From: Desulfobacterales bacterium
GTDB taxonomy: Bacteria; Desulfobacterota; Desulfobacteria; Desulfobacterales; SpSt-501
Reading direction: 5' to 3'
DNA length: 64,000 nt
Assembly (NCBI GenBank): GCA_030834695.1
Contig: JAUQXK010000094.1
Location: 1 to 64,000, forward strand
Position numbers and translations under genes: made by a program. How positions within the stretch are numbered: the stretch's first letter is position 1; each line of letters begins with the position of its first letter. The notes beneath the pieces were generated by a model, which saw only the letters and a list, made by a program, of their open reading frames with translations, made no database searches and was not told where the DNA came from. This document shows, piece by piece, positions 32,805 to 41,258 of this stretch.

Positions 32805-33788
32805 CTACTTGGGCATCAGTTTTTCCGGAATCGACAGGCCTTTTTCCTTGTAGTACTTCAACGCGCCGGGATGCAGCGGAATCGGGCTGTGGACGATCGC
32901 CTCGGCTTGAACTTCCTGGGCGGATTTGTGCGCGGCGATCAGGATGTCGACGTTTTCATACGTCTTCCGCACGACTTCGTAAACGAAGTCATCGGGCGTG
33001 TCCTGGTGCACCACCATGAAGTTCCACACGGTCACCGTGGGCAGGTCGACGTCCTTGTTGGCTTTGTAAGTCCCCTTGGGAATCATGCCCGGCGACAGGT
33101 AGGGGTATTTGGCGACGCACTGTTCCATCTGCTCCTTGGACAGGGCGAAGACATACATCTCCTGCAGCACTTCCATCTCGGTGAGGCTGCCCCACGGCAG
33201 TCCGCTGATGGTGGCGACGACGTCGATCATCCCGTCCTTCATCTGGGCGGTGAGGTCCGACCACCCGGCGTTGACGGTGCGGCCGGGCTTGACGCCCACC
33301 ACGTCGAACACGATCGGCCAGTAGACGGCCGGTGTGGTGCCGACCGCGCCGATGCCGATCGCTTTGCCGTTCAGGTCCTTGACCGATTGGATGCCCGTCT
33401 TCTTGGGGGCGTAGGCATGGGCATACGAGGTGAACATGGGAAAAATGACGCGGACGTTCTGGTAGGTCGCACCCTTGGCCCAGCCCTGTCCGACCCACCC
33501 CTCGTAGATGGGGGCTGCCGTTGCCAGGCCGAAGTCGAGCTGCTTGCCGGCCACCAGTTTGACATTGGCCACCGGTCCGGCGGTGACCTCCACGGAGGCC
33601 GGGACGCCGACCTTTTCGTGGAGCAGCTTGGCGAATCCTCCGCCCCATACAAAGTAGACGCCGCCGATCCCCGACGTGCCGATGGTCGCGCCTTTGGGCC
33701 AGCCGGCCTTGGGCTGCGCCTGCGCAGACCCAATTATAACGGCGATGCCGAATGCGATCGTGCAGAGTGCCAGGGCATAACGCTTCAT
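32805..33788 (-). CDS. TAXI-family TRAP transporter solute-binding protein
   Basis: A 327-residue secreted protein with a signal peptide (MKRYALALCTIAFGIAVIIG, cleavage near SAQA-Q). The mature start ATIGTSGIGGVYFVWGGGFA and the GKAIGIGAVGTTPAVYWPIV segment match TAXI (TRAP-associated extracytoplasmic immunogenic) proteins, which bind small organic acids or glutamate-like ligands. No TRAP membrane subunit is in the window, so it is an orphan here; it may serve a permease elsewhere. It is 32 bases downstream of sdhB and is followed by a hairpin and the LivK-like gene. Confidence 0.9.
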   Translation of the reverse strand: MKRYALALCTIAFGIAVIIGSAQAQPKAGWPKGATIGTSGIGGVYFVWGGGFAKLLHEKVGVPASVEVTAGPVANVKLVAGKQLDFGLATAAPIYEGWVGQGWAKGATYQNVRVIFPMFTSYAHAYAPKKTGIQSVKDLNGKAIGIGAVGTTPAVYWPIVFDVVGVKPGRTVNAGWSDLTAQMKDGMIDVVATISGLPWGSLTEMEVLQEMYVFALSKEQMEQCVAKYPYLSPGMIPKGTYKANKDVDLPTVTVWNFMVVHQDTPDDFVYEVVRKTYENVDILIAAHKSAQEVQAEAIVHSPIPLHPGALKYYKEKGLSIPEKLMPK

Positions 33789-33820
33789 TTTCGACCTCCT
33801 TTGGATGATCGGGTTGCGGG

Positions 33821-34534
33821 TCAGCTGAATTCCCCTTCCTTTGCCAGCGCGACGAAATGCGCCACGTCTATCTCCTTGGGGCAGACATGCGAACAGGCTT
33901 TTGAGGTATGGCAGCGGTAGACGCCCTCCTCGCTGTAAAGCTGCTGGAGGCGTTCGTCGGTCGCATCTTCGCGGGGGTCCATGATGCGCACCACGCTGGC
34001 CATGACGGCGTTGGGCCCCATGAAGCCCCGGTGAGAGCTCATGCAGGCGGTGGCGCAGCAGAAGCAGTTGATGCAGCGGGTGGCTTCCAGATAGCCCTCC
34101 ATCGCCCGGGGGGAAATCCGGTACTCCTGTCCCTGATTCGGATTTTGGGAGGGCCGGATGATGAACGGGCGTATCCGGTGGACCCGATCATAGGCTTTTT
34201 CCAGATCCACCACCAGGTCGCGCAGGACCGGGGCCACGCCGATCGGTTCGATCGTGAAGACGGTCGTTCCAAACAATTCGACCGCGTTTTCCACCAACAA
34301 CTCACAGGCCAGCATCGGCCGGCCATTGATCACCACCGAACAGGAGCCGCACTGGGCGTGCTCGCACGACGAATTCCAGGCGAGCGTCGGGTCGAGCTCC
34401 TTGTTGATTTTCCGCAGCACGTCGGTGAAGCGCAGGATGCGGCCCGCTTCGATCCGATAGGTCTGCATCCAGGATTTCCCTTTCTCCGGATCAAAGCGCT
34501 TGATGTTGAAAACCAGCGAATAGCTTTCCTTCAT
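33821..34534 (-). CDS. sdhB: Succinate dehydrogenase/fumarate reductase iron-sulfur subunit
   Basis: The 237-residue electron-transfer subunit has an N-terminal [2Fe-2S] ferredoxin domain (SCEHAQCGSC with a fourth Cys in PMLACELL) and a C-terminal domain with two further cluster motifs (CINCFCCATACM and CHTSKACSHVCPKEID). It passes electrons between the flavoprotein and the membrane cytochrome b. It is 43 bases from sdhA. The direction (succinate oxidation or fumarate reduction) cannot be decided from sequence. Confidence 0.94.
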   Translation of the reverse strand: MKESYSLVFNIKRFDPEKGKSWMQTYRIEAGRILRFTDVLRKINKELDPTLAWNSSCEHAQCGSCSVVINGRPMLACELLVENAVELFGTTVFTIEPIGVAPVLRDLVVDLEKAYDRVHRIRPFIIRPSQNPNQGQEYRISPRAMEGYLEATRCINCFCCATACMSSHRGFMGPNAVMASVVRIMDPREDATDERLQQLYSEEGVYRCHTSKACSHVCPKEIDVAHFVALAKEGEFS

Positions 34535-34577
34535 GATGTCGCTCCGTGTTGGGTCGCAGGAATCGGGTTCCGGGGCA

Positions 34578-36374
34578 TCAATATTTCCGTTCGATCAGGC
34601 CGAATTTTTCATGGTTCTCGGCTTTGGCCTCAAACAGGCTCATGTCGACGGACCGGCTCGCAAAGCGGATCTTTCCGAATTCCGTCATATAGGCCAGGGT
34701 GTGCGAATTGAATTCGTCGCGGCGCTGCGGGAAATCGACCCGGGCGTGGCCGCCGCGCGATTCGCGGCGTCGGAGGGCTCCCTGAGCGATCACCATGGAC
34801 ACGCTCAGGAGATTGTCGAGTTCCCAGCGCTGCACCAACTCCTGGTTCATTTGCAGGCTTCGGCAGCGGAGGGCCGCGCTGCGGACGCGTTCAGCGGAGT
34901 CGGCCAAGGAGCGGATCGCCGTTTCCAGCCCTTCTTCCGTCCGGAAGACCCCCACATTTTCCGTCATCATGCGCCGCATGTCTTCGCGGATCTGGTCGAT
35001 GTTCTCCTCATTGCCGTTTTCCAGATACCCGGCAAACCGGGCATAGGTACGGTCCCCGGCATCCGCGGGCAGGCGGCCCGCGGCCTCGCTCAGGGCCTGC
35101 AGCACGCGCTCCCCGACAAAGCGTCCCATGGTGATGAGCTCCAGGATGGAGTTCGTCCCCAGGCGGTTGAAGCCGTGAAAGCTGGCGCAGCCGCATTCGC
35201 CGGCCGCATAAAGCCCGGATACGACGGCGTCGGGAGACCGCTGCACCTCGCCGCATGCGTTGGTCGGGATTCCTCCCATCTGATAATGGTTGCTGGGCCG
35301 CACCGGGCAGAGCTGGGTGCGCGGGTCCAGATTCATGAACTGCTTGAAGAACCCGCTGACCTCGGGGATCTGGACGGAGTGCACGTAATCGGAGAGGTGA
35401 CGCAGGTCGATCCAGACGTGCTCGATGCCGTGGTCCGGGTTCAGGATGCCGCGTCCCTCGCGGATTTCGGTTTCGATGGCACGGGCCACCAGATCCCGCG
35501 GGGCGAGTTCCTTCATTTTCGGGGCATACCGGGCCATGAACGGCTCCAGGTCCTTGTTCCTCAAAATGCCGCCCACCGAACGCAGGGTCTCGCTGGCCAG
35601 GATCCCCGGCCCCACGATCCCGGTGGGGTGAAACTGGACCGCCTCCATGTCCATCAGGGGCAGACCGGCCTGGAGGGCGACCGCGTGAGCGTCGCCGGTG
35701 TTCTGGCGGCAATTGGTCGTCACCCGGAAGACCTGGCCGCAGCCGCCCGTGGCCAGTACCGTGGCCCCGGCGGAAACGGCCACGAACTCGCCCGTTTTCT
35801 CCTTGAACAGCACGGCCCCGACGCAGCGGTCGTTTTGAATCAGCAATTCGGTCAGCAGGGCCTGGTCCAGGAAGGCCACGCCGCCCTTGAGCGCTTCCCC
35901 CCACACGTTGTCCATGATGCCTTTTCCCGTGCGGTCAGCTTCGAACACGGCCCGGAACGCCGACGCCTCGCCGAAACGCACCGTGTGGCCTCCGAAGGTC
36001 CGCTTGCTCAGGCGTCCTTCTTCGTCCCGGGTGAAGTGCATGCCCCGGTTTTCCAGCCAGACGATTTCCTCCCAGGCCGCGTCGACGATCTTCCGGACGA
36101 CCGCCTGGTCCGCCATGCAATCCGAACCCTTCCAGGTGTCGAACATGTGATAGATCGGCTTGTCGACCCGGTCCTGGGGATCGACCGCCGCCAGCCCCCC
36201 CTGGGCGGTGCTGGTGTGGGATTTCTGCGGATGCGATACCTTGGTGACCGCAATGATCTTGGTCCCGGGCCGCTTCTCCAAAATGTGGGCGGCGCAGCGC
36301 AGGCCGGCGCCGCCGGCGCCCACGATCAGTACATCGCATTGGATCTTGGAAGACAGCTTGAACATTTTGGACAT
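34578..36374 (-). CDS. sdhA: Succinate dehydrogenase/fumarate reductase flavoprotein subunit
   Basis: The 598-residue catalytic subunit has DVLIVGAGGAGLRCAAHILE (FAD Rossmann), KSHTSTAQGGLAAV with the His that normally binds FAD covalently, and active-site segments QFHPTGIVGPG, SNHYQMGGIPTN and GECGCASFHGFNRLGTNS. The C-terminal RRESRGGHARVDFPQRRDEF is standard. It interconverts succinate and fumarate at the membrane. Since the cluster also has fumarase, a substrate-derived succinate or fumarate could be processed locally; a substituted succinate such as methylsuccinate is also conceivable. Confidence 0.95.
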   Translation of the reverse strand: MSKMFKLSSKIQCDVLIVGAGGAGLRCAAHILEKRPGTKIIAVTKVSHPQKSHTSTAQGGLAAVDPQDRVDKPIYHMFDTWKGSDCMADQAVVRKIVDAAWEEIVWLENRGMHFTRDEEGRLSKRTFGGHTVRFGEASAFRAVFEADRTGKGIMDNVWGEALKGGVAFLDQALLTELLIQNDRCVGAVLFKEKTGEFVAVSAGATVLATGGCGQVFRVTTNCRQNTGDAHAVALQAGLPLMDMEAVQFHPTGIVGPGILASETLRSVGGILRNKDLEPFMARYAPKMKELAPRDLVARAIETEIREGRGILNPDHGIEHVWIDLRHLSDYVHSVQIPEVSGFFKQFMNLDPRTQLCPVRPSNHYQMGGIPTNACGEVQRSPDAVVSGLYAAGECGCASFHGFNRLGTNSILELITMGRFVGERVLQALSEAAGRLPADAGDRTYARFAGYLENGNEENIDQIREDMRRMMTENVGVFRTEEGLETAIRSLADSAERVRSAALRCRSLQMNQELVQRWELDNLLSVSMVIAQGALRRRESRGGHARVDFPQRRDEFNSHTLAYMTEFGKIRFASRSVDMSLFEAKAENHEKFGLIERKY

Positions 36375-36434
36375 CGGACCATCTCCTGCAATTTAAAAAA
36401 ACCATTCGCGCCGCCACCGGCCGGAATGATTTTA

Positions 36435-37262
36435 TTAAATTGATACGATCAATCTAAGCCCGGCGACGGCCGCGATCGTCATAACGAAAATAATCGCACC
36501 GCTGCCGACCCACCGGAGTTCTTTCGAACCGACGTAATCATTCAGAATCGAGTTCAGTCCATAGGCGCCATGGTAAACGGCGGAAAGGACGAGCGCCGCG
36601 TCGACCAGCTTGATCCAGGGGTTCTGCATCCGCAGGGCCACCAGGCCGGCGTCCCTGGCCATCTGGGGGCCCAGGTGCATGAAAAGGAAATGAGCCGGGA
36701 TCATCACCAGCAGGAAGGCGCCGGTGATCCGCTGCAGTTTCCAGCTCCAGGCATGGGCGGTGCGCCCGATGCGGGCGTAGAGGGCATAGGCCACGGCCGC
36801 TGCGGCCGAACCGGCGATCAGCCAGAAAAACACCGCCGATACGTTCTGATTTCCCAAAAGCATCAGCAGGGCCAGGAGACCCGCGTACAGAAGGGTCAGT
36901 CCGGCCGCCCAGTCCAACAGCACGTCGTCGCGACGGCATCGGAAGCTTTCGTACAGGATCAGGCGGCCGCCGTTCAAGGCGTGGAATAGAACCGGTATGG
37001 CCAGGGCCCACTCGATGAAGGCCAGCACCGGCAGTTGATACAGCTTCATTTTATCCGCGTAGGCCGCGGGCGTCGTCAAAGCGGACAAGGTGAAAATATG
37101 AAATCCGATAAAGACCACCAGCAATAATCCGGAGAGGCGGTGCGCCCAGCTGATCACAAACGGCACACCCCGGCTGCGGGTGAAGCGGGCGAGCGGAGGT
37201 ATTCCATTCAGCAGTTTTGAAATCCTGGTATCGATTCCGGTTTGGGGGCTGCGGACGGCCAT
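36435..37262 (-). CDS. Fused succinate dehydrogenase/fumarate reductase membrane anchor (SdhC-SdhD-like)
   Basis: At 275 residues it is about twice the length of a single anchor, with about seven hydrophobic helices. The first half carries SWAHRLSGLLLVVFIGFHIF and ALAIPVLFHALNGGRLILYE, typical SdhC heme-b/quinone motifs. The second half repeats an anchor-like pattern: QRITGAFLLVMIPAHFLFMH and VLSAVYHGAYGLNSILNDYV, as in SdhD. Histidines in both halves could ligate heme. It probably anchors SdhAB and exchanges electrons with menaquinone. No separate sdhD exists nearby. It starts 14 bases after the GntR gene. Confidence 0.87.
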   Translation of the reverse strand: MAVRSPQTGIDTRISKLLNGIPPLARFTRSRGVPFVISWAHRLSGLLLVVFIGFHIFTLSALTTPAAYADKMKLYQLPVLAFIEWALAIPVLFHALNGGRLILYESFRCRRDDVLLDWAAGLTLLYAGLLALLMLLGNQNVSAVFFWLIAGSAAAAVAYALYARIGRTAHAWSWKLQRITGAFLLVMIPAHFLFMHLGPQMARDAGLVALRMQNPWIKLVDAALVLSAVYHGAYGLNSILNDYVGSKELRWVGSGAIIFVMTIAAVAGLRLIVSI

Positions 37263-37276
37263 TCGATTCCCCTTTT

Positions 37277-37987
37277 CTATTTCGTTGAGGCCTTGAGTTT
37301 TTCCTGCTCGTCGAGGTAGCCCAAAAATTTACCGACCGCTTCCTCGATATGCGTTCGGACGATTGCTTCCAGCCGGTCCGGATCGGTATTTTTGCTTTTG
37401 AAAAGCCCCATGATCTTCTCATGCGTGCGGTAGGAGCTCTTGAAGTCCTCCTTGTAGTACTGGTAGGACAGCCGATACCACATGATCTGCATGCGCAGGG
37501 TTTTCAGAAGATTGATCAGCAGCTGGTTGCCGCACGCATCGATAAAAATCTCATGAAAAAGAATGTGCTGCTTCCAGTAGTTTTTGGTGTCTTCGTTTTC
37601 GGCAGCGGTCTTCATCCGCGCCAGTGCCCGTTCCATGGCTTCCAGCGGGGCCGGACTCATGTTCGCATAAGCCTGTTTGGCGGCCAGGCCCTCCAACACC
37701 GATCGGACCGGGAAATGTTCCTCGATGTCCCGGGGCGAAATGCGTTTGACGAAGGTGCCCTTGCGCGGGATGACCTCGACCAGGCCCCTTTTCTCCAGCA
37801 CGCGGAAGGATTCGCGGATGGGAGAGCGGCTGATGCTGAACTGCTTCTGCAGGTCGAGCTCGGTCAGCTGGTCGCCTTCCTTGAAAATCCCCTCCAGGAT
37901 GGCCTCGGTCATGGCCTCGGACAGCTTTTCCACCAGCCCGGTCGGCCGGAAGTCGATGGCCTTCAGCTTGGATGTCAACGTTTTCAT
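37277..37987 (-). CDS. GntR-family transcriptional regulator (FCD/FadR subfamily)
   Basis: The 236-residue regulator has an N-terminal winged helix (LTELDLQKQFSISRSPIRES, RVLEKRGLVEVIPRKGTFVK) and a C-terminal all-helical FCD ligand domain with HILFHEIFIDACGNQLL and late histidines (YRTHEK, RTHIEEA) that may bind metal and a carboxylate effector. The start at 37987 (MKTLTSKLKAIDF) follows GAAGAA; the longer frame is without homology. It is embedded mid-cluster between ferredoxin and SdhCD (4 and 14 bases), so it most likely regulates this cluster, perhaps through the palindrome at 42712-42723. Confidence 0.93.
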   Translation of the reverse strand: MKTLTSKLKAIDFRPTGLVEKLSEAMTEAILEGIFKEGDQLTELDLQKQFSISRSPIRESFRVLEKRGLVEVIPRKGTFVKRISPRDIEEHFPVRSVLEGLAAKQAYANMSPAPLEAMERALARMKTAAENEDTKNYWKQHILFHEIFIDACGNQLLINLLKTLRMQIMWYRLSYQYYKEDFKSSYRTHEKIMGLFKSKNTDPDRLEAIVRTHIEEAVGKFLGYLDEQEKLKASTK

Positions 37988-37991
37988 TTCT

Positions 37992-38219
37992 TCAGGTCTC
38001 GTACAATTTTTTGATGGTGATGGCCCGCGGTTTACAGGCCTGCAGGCAAAGCTCGCACAGGATGCATTCATCTTCATTCTTGGCCACCACCGCCGGCGCA
38101 TCTCCGTTTTTCTGGAAAATGCCGACCGGGCAGACCCGAACGCATCCCCCGCACTGGGTGATGCCGACGCAGGTGTTCATATTCACGTCCACACGAATGA
38201 ATTCGCTTGTAGAACTCAT
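37992..38219 (-). CDS. 2[4Fe-4S] ferredoxin-type protein
   Basis: A 75-residue iron-sulfur protein with two cluster motifs: CVGITQCGGCVRVCP (first spacing C-x5-C rather than C-x2-C) and CILCELCLQACKP. It starts with an ATG at 38219. It can carry low-potential electrons, for example from the AOR encoded downstream. It lies between the CitE-like lyase and the GntR regulator. The longer open frame upstream of this ATG has no homology and overlaps the lyase gene, so it is rejected. Confidence 0.9.
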   Translation of the reverse strand: MSSTSEFIRVDVNMNTCVGITQCGGCVRVCPVGIFQKNGDAPAVVAKNEDECILCELCLQACKPRAITIKKLYET

Positions 38220-38244
38220 GGTGCCTATCTTCCTTTCATGGCTC

Positions 38245-39129
38245 TTAACCGATGGTTGCGCCCAGCCGGAGGATTCGGCGCGAGCGTTCCACCACCGGGT
38301 AGTCGATGAATTTACCGTCCAGCTGCAGCGCCCCGACGCCTTCGCACTCACTCTTCTCGAAAGCCGCCACCACGCGGCGGGCATAAGCGAGCTCGTCAGC
38401 GGTCGGTGAAAAAATCTCGTTGCAGGGCCCGACCTGGTTCGGGTGAATGCAGAGTTTGCCCTGGTAGCCCAACTGCTTGGCGCGCAACGCATCCGCCCGG
38501 AGGCCGTCCAGATCCTTCAGGTCGATCATAAACGGCGTGTCGATCGGCGGCTCTTTCCCGGCGGCCCGGCAGGCCACGGCGATCCGCGAGCGGGGGTAGT
38601 GCAGCTCGACACCGTCGCGACTCAGGTTGATCCCCAAATCCAGGCTGTAGTCGGCGGCACCGAAGGCGGCCAGCCAGGCGCGTTCCGGCGCCAAGGTTTC
38701 GGAAAAGATCCGAAAGACGTTCTGGACCCCCCGGGCCGACTCGATCTGCGCCACCACTCCCGTCGCCCCCGGCGCCACGGCGCTGTTGCGTTCGACGTCG
38801 AGCAGGCGCTGGTGGATCTCCCGGATGTGCTCCTCGGATTCCACTTTGGGCAGCATGATGCTGGGCGGGCACGCGCCCACCAGCGATTCCAGGTCTTTGC
38901 GGTTGAGCCCGCTGCCCAGCGCATTGACCCGTACCATGAGGCTGCGCCCGGCATGCTCTTTGACTTTTTTCCGCGCGGCTTCGCGCGCCTCCGCCTTCAG
39001 GGCATGGGCCACGGCGTCTTCCAGGTCGACGATGACCACATCGGCGCCCGCGTTCAACGCCTTGTCGACGCGGTCGGGCCGTGTGGCCGGCACAAAGAGG
39101 GCGGTTCGCAGCGTACCGATCGTTTTCAT
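38245..39129 (-). CDS. CitE-like acyl-CoA lyase (HpcH/HpaI aldolase family)
   Basis: A 294-residue TIM-barrel lyase. Family motifs: RTALFVPATRPDRVDKAL, VDLEDAV (metal-binding acidic residues), RVNALGSG, MLPKVES, QIESARGV, AAFGAADYSLDLG and GKLCIHPNQV. Relatives include citrate lyase beta, L-malyl-CoA lyase, citramalyl-CoA lyase and 3-methylmalyl-CoA enzymes, which split a beta-hydroxyacyl-CoA into acetyl-CoA (or propionyl-CoA) and a 2-oxo acid. A SucCD-like CoA ligase encoded just upstream supplies a likely thioester substrate, so malyl-CoA or citramalyl-CoA cleavage is the leading guess. No citF/citD partner is nearby, arguing against citrate lyase. Confidence 0.88.
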   Translation of the reverse strand: MKTIGTLRTALFVPATRPDRVDKALNAGADVVIVDLEDAVAHALKAEAREAARKKVKEHAGRSLMVRVNALGSGLNRKDLESLVGACPPSIMLPKVESEEHIREIHQRLLDVERNSAVAPGATGVVAQIESARGVQNVFRIFSETLAPERAWLAAFGAADYSLDLGINLSRDGVELHYPRSRIAVACRAAGKEPPIDTPFMIDLKDLDGLRADALRAKQLGYQGKLCIHPNQVGPCNEIFSPTADELAYARRVVAAFEKSECEGVGALQLDGKFIDYPVVERSRRILRLGATIG

Positions 39130-39138
39130 GCCTGCTCC

Positions 39139-40032
39139 TTACACATAGCGTTTGGCGATCTCGGCGATGTCCGAGAAGGATTCGGCCACGTGGATCCCGG
39201 CCTTGCGGAACATTTCGATTTTGCTCTTGGTGCTGCCGCGATTGCCTTCGACGATCGTGGCGGCGTGGCCGAAACGGACCCCCGGCATGCCGTCGACGAA
39301 TCGGCCGGCGATGAATCCGATGATCGGAATCGACAGCTTCTGCGCCAGAACCAGCTCGGAGAGCTTTTCCTCGACGACGCCGCCGGGTTCGCTGAACAGC
39401 ACAACCGCCTTGGTTTCCGGGTCGCGGTCGAACAACGGGATCAGGTCCAGGAAATTGGATCCCACCACCGGGTCGCCGCCGATCCCGATGCAGGTGCTCT
39501 GTCCGATGCCGCGCGTGGTCAGCAGGTTGGCGATCTCGGTCGTCATGCCGCCGCTGCGCGAGGCGATCCCCACCGGACCGGGCATGTAGGCCTTGCGCAC
39601 ATCGGCGGCCGGCCCGCCGGCCATGCCCAAGCGGACCTTGCCGGGCGATATCAGTCCCAGGGTGTTGGGGCCGATGACGCGGGCGTTGCGGGCTTTGGCG
39701 ACTTCCAGGAATTCGATGGTGTCCTTGCGCGGCACCCGCTCGGACACCACCACCGCCAACGTAATCCCGTTCTCGATGGCCTCCAGCACCGCGCCCTTGA
39801 CCAGCGCCGGCGGCACGGAGATCACCGTGGCGTCGGCCGGATGCTCCCGCAGGGCCTGGCGGACCGTGTCGTAGACCGGAATGCCGTGCACGCGTTGCCC
39901 GCCCTTGCCGGGCGTGATGCCCGCGACGACCCGCGTGCCGTAATCGAGCATGTCCTTGGTGAAGGACGTCGCTTCGCGTCCGGTGATGCCTTGAACGATA
40001 ACCCGGGTATTTTCATCGGCCAAAATAGCCAC
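39139..40032 (-). CDS. Succinate-CoA ligase-like alpha subunit (malate/citramalate-CoA ligase candidate)
   Basis: The 297-residue CoA-binding, phosphohistidine subunit has VIVQGITGREATSFTKDML, SVPPALVKGAVLEAIENG, ARVIGPNTLGLISPGK, IASRSGGMTTEIANLL and GVRFGHAATIVEG with the active-site His. With the beta subunit it should form a thioester of a dicarboxylate using ATP or GTP. In serine-cycle bacteria paralogs (MtkAB) act on malate next to malyl-CoA lyase. Here the CitE-like lyase gene follows after nine bases, supporting a similar hydroxyacid role rather than the TCA-cycle enzyme. Confidence 0.9.
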   Translation of the reverse strand: MAILADENTRVIVQGITGREATSFTKDMLDYGTRVVAGITPGKGGQRVHGIPVYDTVRQALREHPADATVISVPPALVKGAVLEAIENGITLAVVVSERVPRKDTIEFLEVAKARNARVIGPNTLGLISPGKVRLGMAGGPAADVRKAYMPGPVGIASRSGGMTTEIANLLTTRGIGQSTCIGIGGDPVVGSNFLDLIPLFDRDPETKAVVLFSEPGGVVEEKLSELVLAQKLSIPIIGFIAGRFVDGMPGVRFGHAATIVEGNRGSTKSKIEMFRKAGIHVAESFSDIAEIAKRYV

Positions 40033-40062
40033 AGCCTGCTCCTCCCTCTTCGAAGTTGACGA

Positions 40063-41244
40063 TCAGTTGGCTTTCGTGGCGGCGATTTTTGCAGCTTCGT
40101 CGATCGAAACCGTCCGCCCCTGAATGGGAATCCCGTATTTCGAGAGGATCTTGAACCCTTCTTCCTCCCAGGCGCCGGGGACCCGAAACACCGCCACCGT
40201 CTCGGCCGGGCTCCGACCGCATTCGAGAATGCCCTTGACGATCCCGCGGGCGACGAGATCGACCCGGGTGTTGCTGACCACGTTCATGATGACCGCGATT
40301 TTATCCACCCCCGGCTTGGAAAGAATCAGCCGGGTCAGCTCCCTGACCTTGAGCACGGATGGGTTGCCGCCGATTTCGCAATAGTTGGCGGGACGTCCGC
40401 CGTGGGACCGGATGGCATCGAAGGCCGTCAGCGAAGCGCCGCCGCCGCCGATGATCAGGCCCAGATTGCCGTCGAACTCGATCACCCGTCCGGCCACTCC
40501 GCGGTGGTCCAGGCTGTCGATTCCGGCCGCCTCGCGTTCGAAATCCGTTGTGCGCCGTTCGCCTTCCACGCGGCCGGTGTCCTTTTCCAGAGCGGCGATG
40601 TCGGCATGCCGGGACACCGCGTCGTCGTCGATTTCCAGATGGCAATCCAGGGCGACGAGGCGCCCGTCTTCCATCAGCCCCAAGGGATTGATCTCCGCCA
40701 CGGTGGCGTCGTAGTCCAGAAATATCTCCGCCAGCGTGGACAGCACGGGCGAGAGCCCGAGGAGCAATTTCCCGGAGATGCCGGCATCGGCCACGATCTC
40801 CCGGGCGCGGTGGACCGGCAGGCGCGAGCCGACCGTGAAATGCTCCCGGCGGACCAGCGCCGGTTCGCGCTGCGCCAGTTCCTCGATGTCGACCCCTCCC
40901 GCCGCGGAGAAAATCGCCACCGGCGCCTTGGCGACCGTGTCGTAGGTGACGCCCAGGAAGAACTCCTGCTTCACGGCTTTCTTTTCTTCCATGTAGACGG
41001 ATTTCGGAATGTATCCGCGCAAGTTGCTCTGCAGGAGAAGGGCGACCTTCTGCCGCGCCTCTTCGGCATCCTCGGCGGCGAGAATGCCGCCAGCCTTGCC
41101 GCGTCCGCCGATGGGGATCTGGGCCTTGAGCATGACCGGCCCATCGATCGCCAGGGGTTCGCCGGGGCCCACCAGCCTCCCCGCCGGCAGGGCGATCCGG
41201 TACTTCTCCAATATACGTTTGGACTCGTGCTCGAGCAGCCTCAT
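40063..41244 (-). CDS. Succinate-CoA ligase-like beta subunit (malate/citramalate-CoA ligase candidate)
   Basis: The 393-residue ATP-grasp subunit has LEHESKRILEKYRIALPAG, LKAQIPIGGRGKAGGI (phosphate loop), EINPLGLMEDGRLVALDCHL (metal site), GGASLTAFDAIRSHGG and CEIGGNPSVLKV. The start at 41244 has GAGGAGAA directly upstream; the longer frame adds 30 residues without homology. It pairs with the alpha subunit 30 bases on. The substrate specificity differs from succinate in MtkA-like paralogs and must be tested. It follows the MmgE/PrpD gene by 14 bases, so the four genes are tightly linked. Confidence 0.9.
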   Translation of the reverse strand: MRLLEHESKRILEKYRIALPAGRLVGPGEPLAIDGPVMLKAQIPIGGRGKAGGILAAEDAEEARQKVALLLQSNLRGYIPKSVYMEEKKAVKQEFFLGVTYDTVAKAPVAIFSAAGGVDIEELAQREPALVRREHFTVGSRLPVHRAREIVADAGISGKLLLGLSPVLSTLAEIFLDYDATVAEINPLGLMEDGRLVALDCHLEIDDDAVSRHADIAALEKDTGRVEGERRTTDFEREAAGIDSLDHRGVAGRVIEFDGNLGLIIGGGGASLTAFDAIRSHGGRPANYCEIGGNPSVLKVRELTRLILSKPGVDKIAVIMNVVSNTRVDLVARGIVKGILECGRSPAETVAVFRVPGAWEEEGFKILSKYGIPIQGRTVSIDEAAKIAATKAN

Positions 41245-41258
41245 TGCATTCTCCTCAT

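Noticed and set aside
34533-36443. 636-codon + strand frame over sdhA
   Set aside because: Antisense shadow of a well-supported flavoprotein gene; no motif and no ribosome site.
38245-40032. Citrate lyase and TCA-cycle succinyl-CoA synthetase as straightforward calls
   Set aside because: No citD/citF/citC genes are nearby, and the ligase genes adjoin a CitE-like lyase rather than TCA genes, so the specific names were withheld.
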